DNA from: Devosia sp. 67-54
Lineage (GTDB): Bacteria; Pseudomonadota; Alphaproteobacteria; Rhizobiales; Devosiaceae
Direction: 5' to 3'
NCBI RefSeq assembly: GCF_001899075.1
Contig: NZ_MKVA01000011.1
Span: 744,001-808,000 of the forward strand
DNA: 64,000 nt
Below are positions 17,624-28,111 of this stretch, one piece after another. The translations under genes and the position numbers were made by a program. Below the pieces are notes generated by a model. It was given only the letters and a program-made list of their open reading frames with translations. It searched no databases and was not told the DNA's origin. Position 1 is the stretch's first letter, and the number at the start of each line of letters is the position of its first letter.

Positions 17624-18750
17624 GCGCACGCCGTCCGCTGCCGCGCTGGGCCGATGTGGCGCTGCTGCCGGTGCTCAACCTGGTGCTGGCGCTGATCGTG
17701 TTCTCGATCTTCGTGCTGCTGATCGGCCAGAATCCGCTGCAGGCGCTGGCGATCATGATCAACGGCGCCTTCGGCTATGGCGAGGGCGTCGGCTTCACCC
17801 TGCATTTCGCCACCAGCTTCGTGTTCACTGGCCTCTGCGTCGCGGTGGCGGCGCATGCCGGGCTGTTCAATATCGGCGGCGAAGGCCAGGCCTATGTCGC
17901 CAGCCTCGGCGCCATCGCCGTGGGCTTCCTGATGGACCACACCGTCTGGTGGCTGGTGCTGCCGGTGGCCATCCTCGCCTCGATGGCGGTCGGCGCCGCC
18001 TGGGCCTTCATCCCGGGCTACCTGCAGGCCAAGCGCGGCAGCCACGTGGTGATCACCACCATCATGTTCAACTTCATCGCCTCCTCGCTGATGGCGTACC
18101 TGCTGGTCTACGTGCTGAAGCCGGTGGGCGTGCAGGAGCCCTCGACCGCCAATGTCGTGGCGGCGGGCAAGATTCCGCAGCTCCGCCAGTTCTTCCCCTG
18201 GTTCGGCGGGGCGCCGCTGAACATGACCATCATCTTCGCGATCCTCGCGCTGATCGGCGTCTACATCCTCATCTGGCGCACCAAATTCGGCTACGCGCTG
18301 CGCACTTTGGGCCACAGCCCGTCGGCCTCGCTCTATGCCGGCATCTCCAACAGCCGCATGATCATCATCGTCATGATGATCTCGGGCGCGCTGGCCGGCA
18401 TGGTGGCGGTCAACGAAGTGCTGGGCGTGCAGTCGCGCATCGTCATCGACGTCACCGCCGGCTACGGCTTCGTCGGCATCGCCGTGGCGCTGATGGGACG
18501 CAACCACCCCATCGGCATCGCGCTGGCGGCCGTGCTGTTCGGTGCCCTCTACCAGGGCGGGCTCGACCTGCAATTCTACATGCCGGCCATCACCCGCGAC
18601 ATGATCGTCGTCATCCAGGCGCTGGTCATCATGTTCACCGGCGCCATGGAGGGCCTGCTGCGGCCGGGCCTCGAATCGGCGTTCATGCTGTACTCGCCGC
18701 GCCAGAAGGCCGATGCCGTGGCGCGCGAAACCGTCGGCACCGAGAGCTGA
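17620..18750 (+). CDS. ABC transporter permease, YufP/NupP type
   Basis: A 376-aa polytopic inner-membrane permease with about nine hydrophobic segments, the first at residues 11-30 (VALLPVLNLVLALIVFSIFV). The family motif FNIGGEGQAYVASLGAI at about 85-100 and the cytoplasmic SPSASLYAGISNSRM / FVGIAVALMGRNHP stretch match nucleoside and sugar BMP-type importers. The ATG overlaps the ATPase stop as ATGA. It should pair with the second permease downstream, which is broken, so whether the importer works is open. Confidence 0.92.
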   Translation: MSARRPLPRWADVALLPVLNLVLALIVFSIFVLLIGQNPLQALAIMINGAFGYGEGVGFTLHFATSFVFTGLCVAVAAHAGLFNIGGEGQAYVASLGAIAVGFLMDHTVWWLVLPVAILASMAVGAAWAFIPGYLQAKRGSHVVITTIMFNFIASSLMAYLLVYVLKPVGVQEPSTANVVAAGKIPQLRQFFPWFGGAPLNMTIIFAILALIGVYILIWRTKFGYALRTLGHSPSASLYAGISNSRMIIIVMMISGALAGMVAVNEVLGVQSRIVIDVTAGYGFVGIAVALMGRNHPIGIALAAVLFGALYQGGLDLQFYMPAITRDMIVVIQALVIMFTGAMEGLLRPGLESAFMLYSPRQKADAVARETVGTES

Positions 18751-18752
18751 GC

Positions 18753-19558
<806 letters not shown>

Positions 19559-19608
19559 CGCATGGCCCCGAAAGGTGGACGCCGGCTTTCGGACGAGGCC
19601 ATGCGCAA

Positions 19609-20022
19609 ATGAGCATGGGCGCGGTGAGCGACGCCGAGCTGTTCGCCGCGGCCGAAGCGGTGCGGGCGCGGGCCTATGCGCCGTATTCGCGCTTTGCCGT
19701 CGGCGCTGCCATCCTCGCCGACGACGGCCGCGTCTATGCCGGCTGCAACATCGAGAACGCCGCCTATCCCATCGGCAATTGCGCCGAGGCCTCGGCCATC
19801 GCCGCCATGATCGCCGGCGGCGGCAGGCGCATCCGGCGCCTCTACGTGACCGGGCCGGGCAGGGCGCCGGTGACGCCCTGCGGCGGCTGCCGCCAGCGCA
19901 TCCGCGAATTCGCCGACCAGGACGTGGTGGTGATCAGCCACGGCGTCGAGGGCAGCCCGCTCAGCCAGACCGTGGCCGAGCTGCTGCCGCATTCCTTCGG
20001 GCCCGAGTACCTGCCCAGATGA
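19609..20022 (+). CDS. cdd: Cytidine deaminase
   Basis: It deaminates cytidine and deoxycytidine to the uridine forms, feeding deoA/upp salvage. The 137-aa protein has the zinc site of homotetrameric CDAs: a CAE motif in NCAEASAI and PCGGCRQRI with two cysteines, plus the substrate motif CNIENAAYPIGN. The ATG at 19609 or the one at 19615 could be used. It lies 50 bases behind the broken permease in the same direction, consistent with one nucleoside-use operon. Confidence 0.93.
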   Translation: MSMGAVSDAELFAAAEAVRARAYAPYSRFAVGAAILADDGRVYAGCNIENAAYPIGNCAEASAIAAMIAGGGRRIRRLYVTGPGRAPVTPCGGCRQRIREFADQDVVVISHGVEGSPLSQTVAELLPHSFGPEYLPR

Positions 20023-20097
20023 GCATGGAACCGGGGACGGGCAGCGTCGTTGTTGCGGCAAGCGCCGGCGGCCCTGCCCTCAGGCCGTCGGCAGTGC

Positions 20098-20143
20098 AGA
20101 TAGACGCCCGCCGCGACGCCATGTTGCTGGGGGGCGTCTATCT
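20098..20143. promoter_or_regulatory. Perfect 12-bp inverted repeat upstream of deoC
   Basis: AGATAGACGCCC (20098-20109) and GGGCGTCTATCT (20132-20143) are exact inverted repeats with a 22-base spacer, about 100 bases before the deoC start in the 221-base cdd-deoC gap. The AT-containing ends in GC-rich DNA and the lack of a T-run argue for a protein-binding operator (for example a DeoR-type repressor) or an mRNA stem rather than a terminator. Nothing else was recognised in this gap. Confidence 0.5.
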
Positions 20144-20243
20144 TTGGTATCGTTCCGCCGTCCTCGCGACTGCTGCGGACCGCCGCGCGGCCTGGTCCCG
20201 CTGAACGCCGCGCGAGGCGCGCCACCGGCGCGAAGGAGGAGCC

Positions 20244-21263
20244 ATGACTCTGAGGGTCGTCGATACGCCGCTGCCGGCCGGCAAGCCGGCCAAGGCCGCC
20301 GCCATCGGCCATGCCGGAGCGCGCAATCCGGGCTTCCCGCTCGATCTCGACTGGGTCGGCCGGGTGCGCATGAACCGCTCGGCGCTGGAGCGCCGCGCCG
20401 CCACCATCGGCACCCGCCGCACGGTGAAGAAGGAGTGGCAGGCCGCCTGGCTGCTCAAGGCCATCACCCTGATGGATCTGACCACGCTCAATTCCGACGA
20501 TACCCCCGGCCGCGTCGAGCGCCTGTGCGCCAAGGCGCGTCACCCGCTGACCGACGAGATCGTCGACGGCTACGACATCGCCGGGCTGCGCATCGTGCCG
20601 GCGGCGGTGTGCGTCTATCACGCCTTCGTGCCGACGGCGGTGCGCGCGCTCGAAGGGAGCGGCATTCCGGTGGCGGCGGTGTCGACGGCGTTCCCGCACG
20701 GCCTCGCGCCGGTGGATACGAAAATCCGCGAGATCGAGGAATCGGTGGCCGCCGGCGCCAAGGAGATCGACATCGTCATCGAGCGCCAGATGGTGCTGAC
20801 CGGCGACTGGCAGGGGCTCTACGAGCAGATCAGGGCGTTCCGCAAGGCGTGCGGCGAGGCGCACCTGAAGACCATCCTCGGCACCGGCGAGCTGGCGACG
20901 CTCAACAACGTGGCGAAGGCCTCGCTGGTCTGCATGCTGGCCGGCGCCGACTTCATCAAGACTTCGACCGGCAAGGAAAAGGTCAACGCCACGCTGCCGG
21001 TGTCGCTGGCCATGATCCGCATGATCCGCTGGTTCGCCGACGAGACCGGCATCGAGATCGGCTACAAGCCGGCCGGCGGCATCGGCGCGGCTAAAACGGC
21101 GCTCGACTACATGGCGTTGATGAAGGAAGAACTGGGCACGCACTGGCTGCAGCCGCATCTGTTCCGCTTCGGTGCATCGAGCCTGCTGACCGACATCGAG
21201 CGGCAGCTCGAGCACAATCTGACCGGGCATTACGCGGCGGATTATCGGATGCCGATGGTGTGA
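20244..21263 (+). CDS. deoC: Deoxyribose-phosphate aldolase
   Basis: It splits 2-deoxyribose 5-phosphate into acetaldehyde and glyceraldehyde 3-phosphate. The 339-aa form has an extra N-terminal ~75 residues compared with the 220-260-aa enzymes, as is usual in rhizobia. Active-site motifs are VDTKIREIEESVAAGAKEID, the Schiff-base lysine in DFIKTSTGK, and GYKPAGGI with the second catalytic lysine. A strong AAGGAGGA precedes ATG 20244. The next gene encodes an aldehyde dehydrogenase that could remove the acetaldehyde produced. Confidence 0.95.
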   Translation: MTLRVVDTPLPAGKPAKAAAIGHAGARNPGFPLDLDWVGRVRMNRSALERRAATIGTRRTVKKEWQAAWLLKAITLMDLTTLNSDDTPGRVERLCAKARHPLTDEIVDGYDIAGLRIVPAAVCVYHAFVPTAVRALEGSGIPVAAVSTAFPHGLAPVDTKIREIEESVAAGAKEIDIVIERQMVLTGDWQGLYEQIRAFRKACGEAHLKTILGTGELATLNNVAKASLVCMLAGADFIKTSTGKEKVNATLPVSLAMIRMIRWFADETGIEIGYKPAGGIGAAKTALDYMALMKEELGTHWLQPHLFRFGASSLLTDIERQLEHNLTGHYAADYRMPMV

Positions 21264-21296
21264 GTGTCGGCGCTGTGGGGAGCAGTTTCCCGCAAC

Positions 21297-21380
21297 GTCG
21301 CTCCCGCGCAAGCGGGACTCCGGACTGGACCCGCGGATGTCCGAAAACTCCGCCTGGAGTCCCGCTTGCGCGGGAATGAC
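21297..21380. repeat. Inverted repeat element of the CCCGCGCAAGCGGGA type
   Basis: Arms at 21297-21321 and 21356-21380 match in 23 of 25 positions as inverted repeats; each contains TCCCGCGCAAGCGGGACTCC or its complement. This motif is a common dispersed intergenic repeat in many Proteobacteria. It sits between deoC and the aldehyde dehydrogenase gene without breaking the run of same-strand genes, and could modulate mRNA stability. Confidence 0.75.
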
Positions 21381-21407
21381 GATGTGGATGGGGCGAGGGA
21401 CGCCGGC

Positions 21408-23798
21408 ATGAACAAGATCGCGGAAATCTTCCAGAGCCTCGACTACGGTCCGGCCCCCGAGAGCCCGGAGCCGGCGCTGGCGTGGCTCGCGAGCAAGGGC
21501 AATAAATTCGGCCATTTCATCAATGGCAGATGGACCAAGCCCGGCAAGCTGTTCGCCTCCGACAATCCGGCGACCGGCAAGGTGCTGGCCGAGATCACCG
21601 ACGGCAGCGCCGCCGATGTCGACAAGGCGGTGAAGGCGGCGCGGGCGGCGTTCCCGAAATGGGCGGCGCTCTCGGGCTACGAGCGCGGCAAATATCTCTA
21701 CGCCATCGCCCGGCTGGTGCAGAAGCATTCCCGCCTGTTCGCCGTGCTCGAAAGCCTCGACAACGGCAAGCCGATCCGCGAGAGCCGCGACATCGACATT
21801 CCGCTGGTGGCGCGGCATTTCTACCATCACGCCGGCTGGGCGCAGCATTTCGAGCGCGAATTCCCCGGCATGGCGCCGTATGGCGTGTGCGGCCAGATCA
21901 TCCCGTGGAATTTTCCGCTGCTGATGCTGGCCTGGAAGATCGCCCCGGCGCTGGCGGCGGGCAATACGGTGGTGCTGAAGCCGGCCGAGTTCACCTCGCT
22001 CACGGCGCTGCTGTTCGCCGAGATCGTCGAAAAGGCCAAGCTGCCTCCCGGCGTGGTCAACATCGTCACCGGGCAGGGCGACACCGGCGCCGCCATCGTC
22101 AACCATCCAGATGTCGACAAGATCGCCTTCACCGGCTCGACCGAGGTCGGCAAGATCATCCGCGCCGCCACGGCAGGCAGCGGCAAGGGGCTGAGCCTCG
22201 AGCTCGGCGGCAAGAGCCCGTACATCGTCTTCGACGACGCCGATGTGGACAGCGCCATCGAAGGGCTGGTCGATGCCATCTGGTTCAACCAGGGGCAGGT
22301 GTGCTGCGCCGGCTCGCGGCTGCTGATCCAGGAAAGTATAGAAGAGCGTTTTATCGCCAAGCTGAAAAAGCGCATGGCGAGCCTCCGTGTCGGCGATCCG
22401 CTCGACAAGGCGGTGGATATCGGCGCGCTGGTGGCGCCGGTGCAGGTGGCGCGGGTGCGCGACCTGGTGAAGCAGGGCGCCGCCGAGGGCGGGCAGGTGT
22501 ACGAGCCCGACATCGACCTGCCCAAGGGCGGCGGCTGCTTCCTGCGCCCGACGCTGATCACCAATGTGTCGCCGGCGCATACGGTGGCCACCGAGGAGAT
22601 TTTCGGGCCGGTGCTGGTGGCGATGAGCTTCCGCACGCCCGAGGAGGCGGTGGCGCTCGCCAACAACACGCGCTACGGCCTCGCCGCGACGATCTGGAGC
22701 GAGAACATCAACCTCGCCCTCGACATCGCCCCGAAGCTCAAGGCGGGCGTGGTGTGGATCAACGGCACCAACAATTTCGACGCGGCGGTCGGCTTCGGCG
22801 GCTACAAGGAATCGGGCTTCGGCCGCGAGGGCGGCAAGGAGGGCATGGCCGCCTACCTCAAGGCCGGCTGGGAAAAGACGCTGAAACCGGCTGGTCCCAG
22901 CGCCGTGCCCGCGAAGGCGGCGACCTCGACCAGCATGCTCGAGGCCGACGATGGCATCGACCAGACGGCCAAGATGTATATCGGCGGCAAGCAGGCGCGG
23001 CCCGACAGCGGCTATTCGCGCGCCATCCGCGGCCCCGGCGGCGAGCTGGTGGGCGAGGTCGGCGAGGGCAACCGCAAGGACATCCGCAACGCCGTGGAAG
23101 CGGCGCGCGCCGCGCTGGGCTGGGGCACGACAGCGGCGCACAACCGCGCGCAGATCCTGTATTTCCTCGGCGAAAACCTCGACTATCGCGCCGACGAGTT
23201 CGCCCGCCGCCTGCGCGCCCAGACCGGCGAGAGCCTCGCCTCGGCGCACAAGGAAGTGGCGGCCTCGGTCGAACGGCTGTTCGCCTTTGCCGGCTGGGCC
23301 GACAAATACGATGGCGCCGTGCACAATCCGCCCAGCCGCACCATCGCGCTGGCCATGGTCGAGCCGATCGGGGTGCTCGCCATCCTGGCGCCGCCGTCGC
23401 GGCCGCTGCTCGGCTCGATCGCGCTGCTCGCCCCGGCCATCGCCATGGGCAACCCGGTGGTGCTGGTGCCGTCCGAGCCGGCGCCGCTGTCGGTCACCGA
23501 CCTCTACCAGGTGATCGAAACCTCCGACGTGCCGGCCGGTGTGATCAACATCGTCACCGGCGCGACCGCAACGCTGGCCAAAACGTTGGCCGAGCACGAC
23601 GGCGTCGACGCGCTCTGGTGCGCGGGGGATGCGGCGGTTTCGACGATGGTCGAGAAAGCCAGCGTGGGCAACCTCAAGCAGACCTGGACCAGCCGCGGCC
23701 TCTATTACGACCTGAGCGACAAGGCGAAGTTCGAGGGCGACTATTTCCTCCGCCGCGCCACCCAGGTGAAGAACGTCTGGGTGCCCTATGGGGCGTGA
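21408..23798 (+). CDS. Tandem-domain aldehyde dehydrogenase (ALDH16-like)
   Basis: A 796-aa fusion of two aldehyde dehydrogenase domains. Domain 1 (about 30-500) is complete: IPWNFP, the general base Glu in LELGGKSP (about 265), and GQVCCAGSR with the catalytic Cys at about 300. Domain 2 (about 520-790) keeps the fold (PIGVLAILAPPSRPLLGS, GNPVVLVPSEPAPLS) but has no GQ.C motif, so it should be non-catalytic, as in the ALDH16 family. Between deoC and deoA its likely job is oxidation of acetaldehyde from the DeoC reaction to acetate. ATG 21408 has GCGAGGGA upstream. Confidence 0.9.
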   Translation: MNKIAEIFQSLDYGPAPESPEPALAWLASKGNKFGHFINGRWTKPGKLFASDNPATGKVLAEITDGSAADVDKAVKAARAAFPKWAALSGYERGKYLYAIARLVQKHSRLFAVLESLDNGKPIRESRDIDIPLVARHFYHHAGWAQHFEREFPGMAPYGVCGQIIPWNFPLLMLAWKIAPALAAGNTVVLKPAEFTSLTALLFAEIVEKAKLPPGVVNIVTGQGDTGAAIVNHPDVDKIAFTGSTEVGKIIRAATAGSGKGLSLELGGKSPYIVFDDADVDSAIEGLVDAIWFNQGQVCCAGSRLLIQESIEERFIAKLKKRMASLRVGDPLDKAVDIGALVAPVQVARVRDLVKQGAAEGGQVYEPDIDLPKGGGCFLRPTLITNVSPAHTVATEEIFGPVLVAMSFRTPEEAVALANNTRYGLAATIWSENINLALDIAPKLKAGVVWINGTNNFDAAVGFGGYKESGFGREGGKEGMAAYLKAGWEKTLKPAGPSAVPAKAATSTSMLEADDGIDQTAKMYIGGKQARPDSGYSRAIRGPGGELVGEVGEGNRKDIRNAVEAARAALGWGTTAAHNRAQILYFLGENLDYRADEFARRLRAQTGESLASAHKEVAASVERLFAFAGWADKYDGAVHNPPSRTIALAMVEPIGVLAILAPPSRPLLGSIALLAPAIAMGNPVVLVPSEPAPLSVTDLYQVIETSDVPAGVINIVTGATATLAKTLAEHDGVDALWCAGDAAVSTMVEKASVGNLKQTWTSRGLYYDLSDKAKFEGDYFLRRATQVKNVWVPYGA

Positions 23799-23838
23799 GG
23801 ACGCGGCTGCGGTCGACCCGTTCGAGGGTTGTGGCTGT

Positions 23839-23940
23839 GGCCCCCACCCCCAGCCCCTCCCCGCAAGGGGGAGGGGGGCGATAGAGCCGCTTGCATGGTG
23901 GTGCAGTCGGTCTCTCCTCCCCCTTACGGAGTGGAGGCTG
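23839..23940. repeat. GC-rich palindromic repeat, family A, copy 2 (right arm degenerate)
   Basis: The left arm (ggcccccacccccagcccct and the CCCCTCCCCGC/AAGGGGGAGGGG hairpin) is nearly identical to the copy at 4301. The right arm, tctcctcccccttacggagt, has diverged. It lies between the aldehyde dehydrogenase gene and the small DUF559 gene. Confidence 0.75.
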
Positions 23941-23960
23941 CACGCACCGGGTGGGCGATC

Positions 23961-24469
23961 ATGAGCCTGCCCCGCGCCCGTGAACTTCGCGCCAGCTCCA
24001 CCATCATCGAGCGCCGGCTTTGGAATTTGCTGCGGCCCTATCGCGAGCAGGGCTATCATTTTCGCCGGCAGGTGCCGATCGGGCCGTATTTCGCGGATTT
24101 TGCCTGCCATCACGCGCGGCTGGTGATCGAGGCCGACGGCGTATCGCATGACGATGCCGGGCGGGACGCGAGGCGGGATGCGTATATGCAGTCGCGAGGG
24201 TTTCGCGTCCTGCGGTTGTCGAACGCCGACATCGTCGCCAACGCCGAAGGTGTGCTGGCGCTGGTGGGAGAGTACCTTGGGGGCGTTGTGCCTTTGGCCC
24301 CCACCCCCGGCCCCTCCCCGCAAGGGGGAGGGGGGCCAAGGAGCCGCAAGCTCCGCACCGGATTGAAAGATCTTGCCGCACGTTCCGGGGATGAGCTTCT
24401 GTCGCCCCCCTCCCCCCTGCGGGGAGGGGCTGGGGGTGGGGGCCGCGTGCACCGGCTTCACGAAACGCC

Positions 24470-24473
<4 letters not shown>
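23961..24473 (+). CDS. DUF559 endonuclease-like protein with a repeat-derived C-terminal tail
   Basis: Residues 1-112 form a DUF559 domain of the Vsr/restriction-endonuclease-like superfamily. The recognisable parts are [50 protein letters not shown] and [12 protein letters not shown], with E and D/H residues typical of that nuclease fold. DUF559 proteins normally end near LGEYL. Here the frame runs on through a family-A repeat (24296-24447), adding about 58 Pro/Gly-rich residues, and stops by overlapping the deoA start (ATGA). The nuclease is foreign to the deo pathway and probably arrived with the flanking repeats. The tail is probably not functional. Confidence 0.78.
24296..24447. repeat. 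GC-rich palindromic repeat, family A, copy 3
   Basis: Left arm ggcccccacccccggcccct with its small hairpin, a spacer of about 75 bases, and right arm CCCCTCCCCCCTGCGGGGAG then gggctgggggtgggggcc. It overlaps the 3' part of the DUF559 reading frame and ends 22 bases before the deoA start. Confidence 0.78.
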
Positions 24474-25788
<1,315 letters not shown>

Positions 25789-25789
<1 letters not shown>

Positions 25790-26985
25790 TGCCGCGCGCC
25801 ATCCTTTGCGTCCTCGACAGCTTCGGCATCGGCAGCGCCCCCGACGCCGCCGACTACACCGACGGCCACGGCCATACCGACGTCGGCGCCAACACGCTGC
25901 TGCACATCGCCCAGACCTACGATCTGCATCTGCCCAATCTGGATGCGCTCGGCCTCGGCGCCGCCGGCAAGCTGGCCTCGGGCACGCTGGCGCCGGGGCT
26001 GACGGACACGCCCAGGGGCGGCCGCTTCGGCGTCGGCCGCGAGGTGTCGAAGGGCAAGGACACGCCCTCCGGCCATTGGGAGATCGCCGGCGTGCCGGTG
26101 CCCTTCGCCTGGGGCTATTTCCCGCAGACCGAGCCGGCCTTTCCCAAAGAGCTGACCGACGCGCTGATCCGCGACGCCGGGCTGCCCGGCATCCTCGGCA
26201 ACAAGCATGCCTCGGGCACCGTGATCATCGCCGAGCTCGGCGAAGAGTCGATCCGCACCGGCAAGCCCATCTGCTACACCTCGATCGATTCCGTCTTCCA
26301 GATCGCCGCGCATGAGACCCATTTCGGCCTCAGCCGGCTGTACGAGGTGTGCGAGGCGGCCTTCAGGCTCACCGCGCCGCTGATGATCGGCCGGGTCATT
26401 GCCCGCCCCTTCGTCGGCGAGACCGCGGCGACCTTCAAGCGCACCGGCAACCGCCGCGACTTCGCCATCTCGCCGCCCGAGCCGACGCTGCTCGACCGGG
26501 TCAAGGACGCCGGCCGCCAGGTGTTCGCCATCGGCAAGATTTCCGACATCTATGCCGGCCATGGCGTCACCCACAAGATCAAGGCGTCCGGCAACATGGT
26601 GCTGTTCGACCGCACGCTGGAGGCGCTCGACATGGCGCGCGACGGCGATTTCGTCATGACCAATTTCGTCGATTTCGACCAGGAATACGGCCACCGGCGC
26701 GACGTGCCCGGCTACGCCCAGGCGCTCGAAGCCTTCGACCGGCGGCTGCCCGAGCTGATCGCCAGGCTGCGCGACGACGATCTGCTGGTGCTCACCGCCG
26801 ACCACGGCAACGATCCGACCTGGGTCGGCACCGACCATACCCGCGAACAGGTGCCGATCCTCTGCTTTTCCCCAAAGCTCTCGCAGGGAACGGTTGGAAT
26901 CCGCTCCACCTTCGCGGATATTGGCGAAAGCGTCGCTCACTGGCTCGGCCTGCCGCCCGGCCGTCACGGGCGCAGCTTCCTGTAG
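25789..26985 (+). CDS. deoB: Phosphopentomutase
   Basis: It interconverts (deoxy)ribose 1-phosphate and 5-phosphate, linking DeoA to DeoC. The 398-aa protein is of the alkaline-phosphatase superfamily: [16 protein letters not shown] at the N-terminus (metal Asp at about 10), the phosphoacceptor region [15 protein letters not shown] (about 84-98), and the C-terminal metal motifs [16 protein letters not shown] and [17 protein letters not shown]. The ATG overlaps the deoA stop. Length and motifs are complete. Confidence 0.96.
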
Positions 26986-27009
26986 CTCCTCTCGCTCGCC
27001 GGGGTTCTC

Positions 27010-27639
27010 ATGGCCAAAGTCACCGTCATCGATCACCCCATGATCCAGCACAAGCTGACGATCATGCGCGACAAGGAGACCTCGATCGCCGGCTTCCGCC
27101 GGCTGCTGCGCGAGATCGCGCATCTGATGTGCTACGAGGTGACGCGCGACCTCGAGCTCGAGATGATCCCGGTCGAAACCCCGCTGCAGCGCATGGATGC
27201 GCCGACCATCAAGGGCAAGAAGCTGGTGTTCGCCTCGATCCTGCGCGCCGGCAACGGCCTGCTCGACGGCATGCTCGACCTGGTGCCGGCGGCGCGCGTC
27301 GCCCATATCGGCATCTATCGCGACCACGAGACGCTGCAGCCGGTGGAGTATTATTTCAAGGCGCCCAGCGAGCTCGAGAACCGGCTGATCATCGTCGTCG
27401 ACCCGATGCTGGCGACCGCCAATTCGTCGGTCGCGGCCGTCACCAAGCTCAAGGAGCGCGGCGCCAACAACCTGCGCTTCCTCTGCCTGCTGGCCGCGCC
27501 CGAGGGCATCAGGCATTTCAGCGAAGCCCATCCGGACGTGCCGATCTTCACCGCCGCCATCGACAGCCATCTCAACGAGAAGGGCTATATCGTGCCGGGC
27601 CTCGGCGACGCCGGCGACCGGATGTACGGCACGAAATAG
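27010..27639 (+). CDS. upp: Uracil phosphoribosyltransferase
   Basis: It converts uracil and PRPP to UMP, the end of the pyrimidine salvage chain here. The 209-aa product shows the PRPP loop [18 protein letters not shown] (about 130-147), the [18 protein letters not shown] motif and the C-terminal uracil-binding [13 protein letters not shown]. It lies 24 bases behind deoB. The gene ends one codon edge away from the opposing hicA stop (tag at 27637-27639, then tca), with no room for a separate terminator. Confidence 0.96.
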   Translation: MAKVTVIDHPMIQHKLTIMRDKETSIAGFRRLLREIAHLMCYEVTRDLELEMIPVETPLQRMDAPTIKGKKLVFASILRAGNGLLDGMLDLVPAARVAHIGIYRDHETLQPVEYYFKAPSELENRLIIVVDPMLATANSSVAAVTKLKERGANNLRFLCLLAAPEGIRHFSEAHPDVPIFTAAIDSHLNEKGYIVPGLGDAGDRMYGTK

Positions 27640-27831
27640 TCAGAAGCGCTTCGGCAGGCCCGCCTGCTTGAGTGTTTCGTTGGCCGTGTGCCGCGACATG
27701 GTATCGTCGACGGTCACCTGCCTGTTCGAGATCGGGCTGTACCAGATTTCGTGGTCGCCCTTGCCCTGCCGGACGAACGAACAGCCTGCCTCCAGCAGCG
27801 CCTTCTTCAGCAGCTTGCCGAAGCCGCCCAT
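27640..27831 (-). CDS. hicA: HicA-family mRNA interferase toxin
   Basis: A 63-aa double-stranded-RNA-binding-like toxin: FGKLLKKALLEAGCSFVRQ then GKGDHEIWY, with the active-site His at position 27, and a C-terminal HTANETLKQAGL helix. HicA proteins cleave mRNA, and their activity is blocked by HicB. The ATG (27831) overlaps the hicB stop by one base, so the antitoxin is translated first. The stop directly abuts the convergent upp gene. Confidence 0.88.
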   Translation of the reverse strand: MGGFGKLLKKALLEAGCSFVRQGKGDHEIWYSPISNRQVTVDDTMSRHTANETLKQAGLPKRF

Positions 27832-28073
27832 CAGACGGCGCGGGCGAGATGTTCCAGCCGCGAGGCGTGCACCTTGAACGGAATGTCGTGCAAGCCCGCC
27901 AGTTCGGGATGGTTGAACTCGATCAAATCCTCGATCACGCCCGGCAGCCGCTCAACCAGGCGTTCCAGCGTCGGGGCTTCGATGGCGAGCCCGGCGATAT
28001 CCTCGCTGGTCGCCACCCAGACCGCAGCCTCGGGGTCCCACTCGGCGTTGATGTTGATCGGCAGGGTCACCAT
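27831..28073 (-). CDS. hicB: HicB-like antitoxin (DUF1902 type)
   Basis: An 80-aa partner of HicA. The domain INAEWDPEAAVWVATSEDIAG with EAPTLERLVERLPGVIEDL is the DUF1902/HicB half-RNase H fold; there is no C-terminal DNA-binding domain of usual HicB type, so autoregulation may differ. A minus-strand promoter (TTGGCG, 16-base spacer, CTATAG) ends 7 bases before the ATG, and no Shine-Dalgarno is present. The message is therefore probably leaderless. Confidence 0.85.
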   Translation of the reverse strand: MVTLPININAEWDPEAAVWVATSEDIAGLAIEAPTLERLVERLPGVIEDLIEFNHPELAGLHDIPFKVHASRLEHLARAV

Positions 28074-28111
28074 GCGCCAACTATAGTCGGCCGCTGCCCA
28101 TCCGCCAACTA
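28070..28111 (-). promoter_or_regulatory. hicBA promoter with a 28-bp-spaced direct repeat
   Basis: On the minus strand, TTGGCG (28108-28103) and CTATAG (28086-28081) make a -35/-10 pair with a 16-base spacer. The 14-mers CCATGCGCCAACTA (28070-28083) and CCATCCGCCAACTA (28098-28111) match at 13 of 14 positions on the plus strand. They flank the promoter, and one covers the hicB start codon. This arrangement fits autorepression by the TA complex, which is an inference. Confidence 0.5.

Noticed and set aside
19842-24461. A 1,539-codon open frame on the minus strand
   Set aside because: It lies antisense to cdd, deoC and the aldehyde dehydrogenase, is His/Arg/Gly/Ala-biased as expected from GC-rich shadow frames, and reads straight through intergenic repeats.
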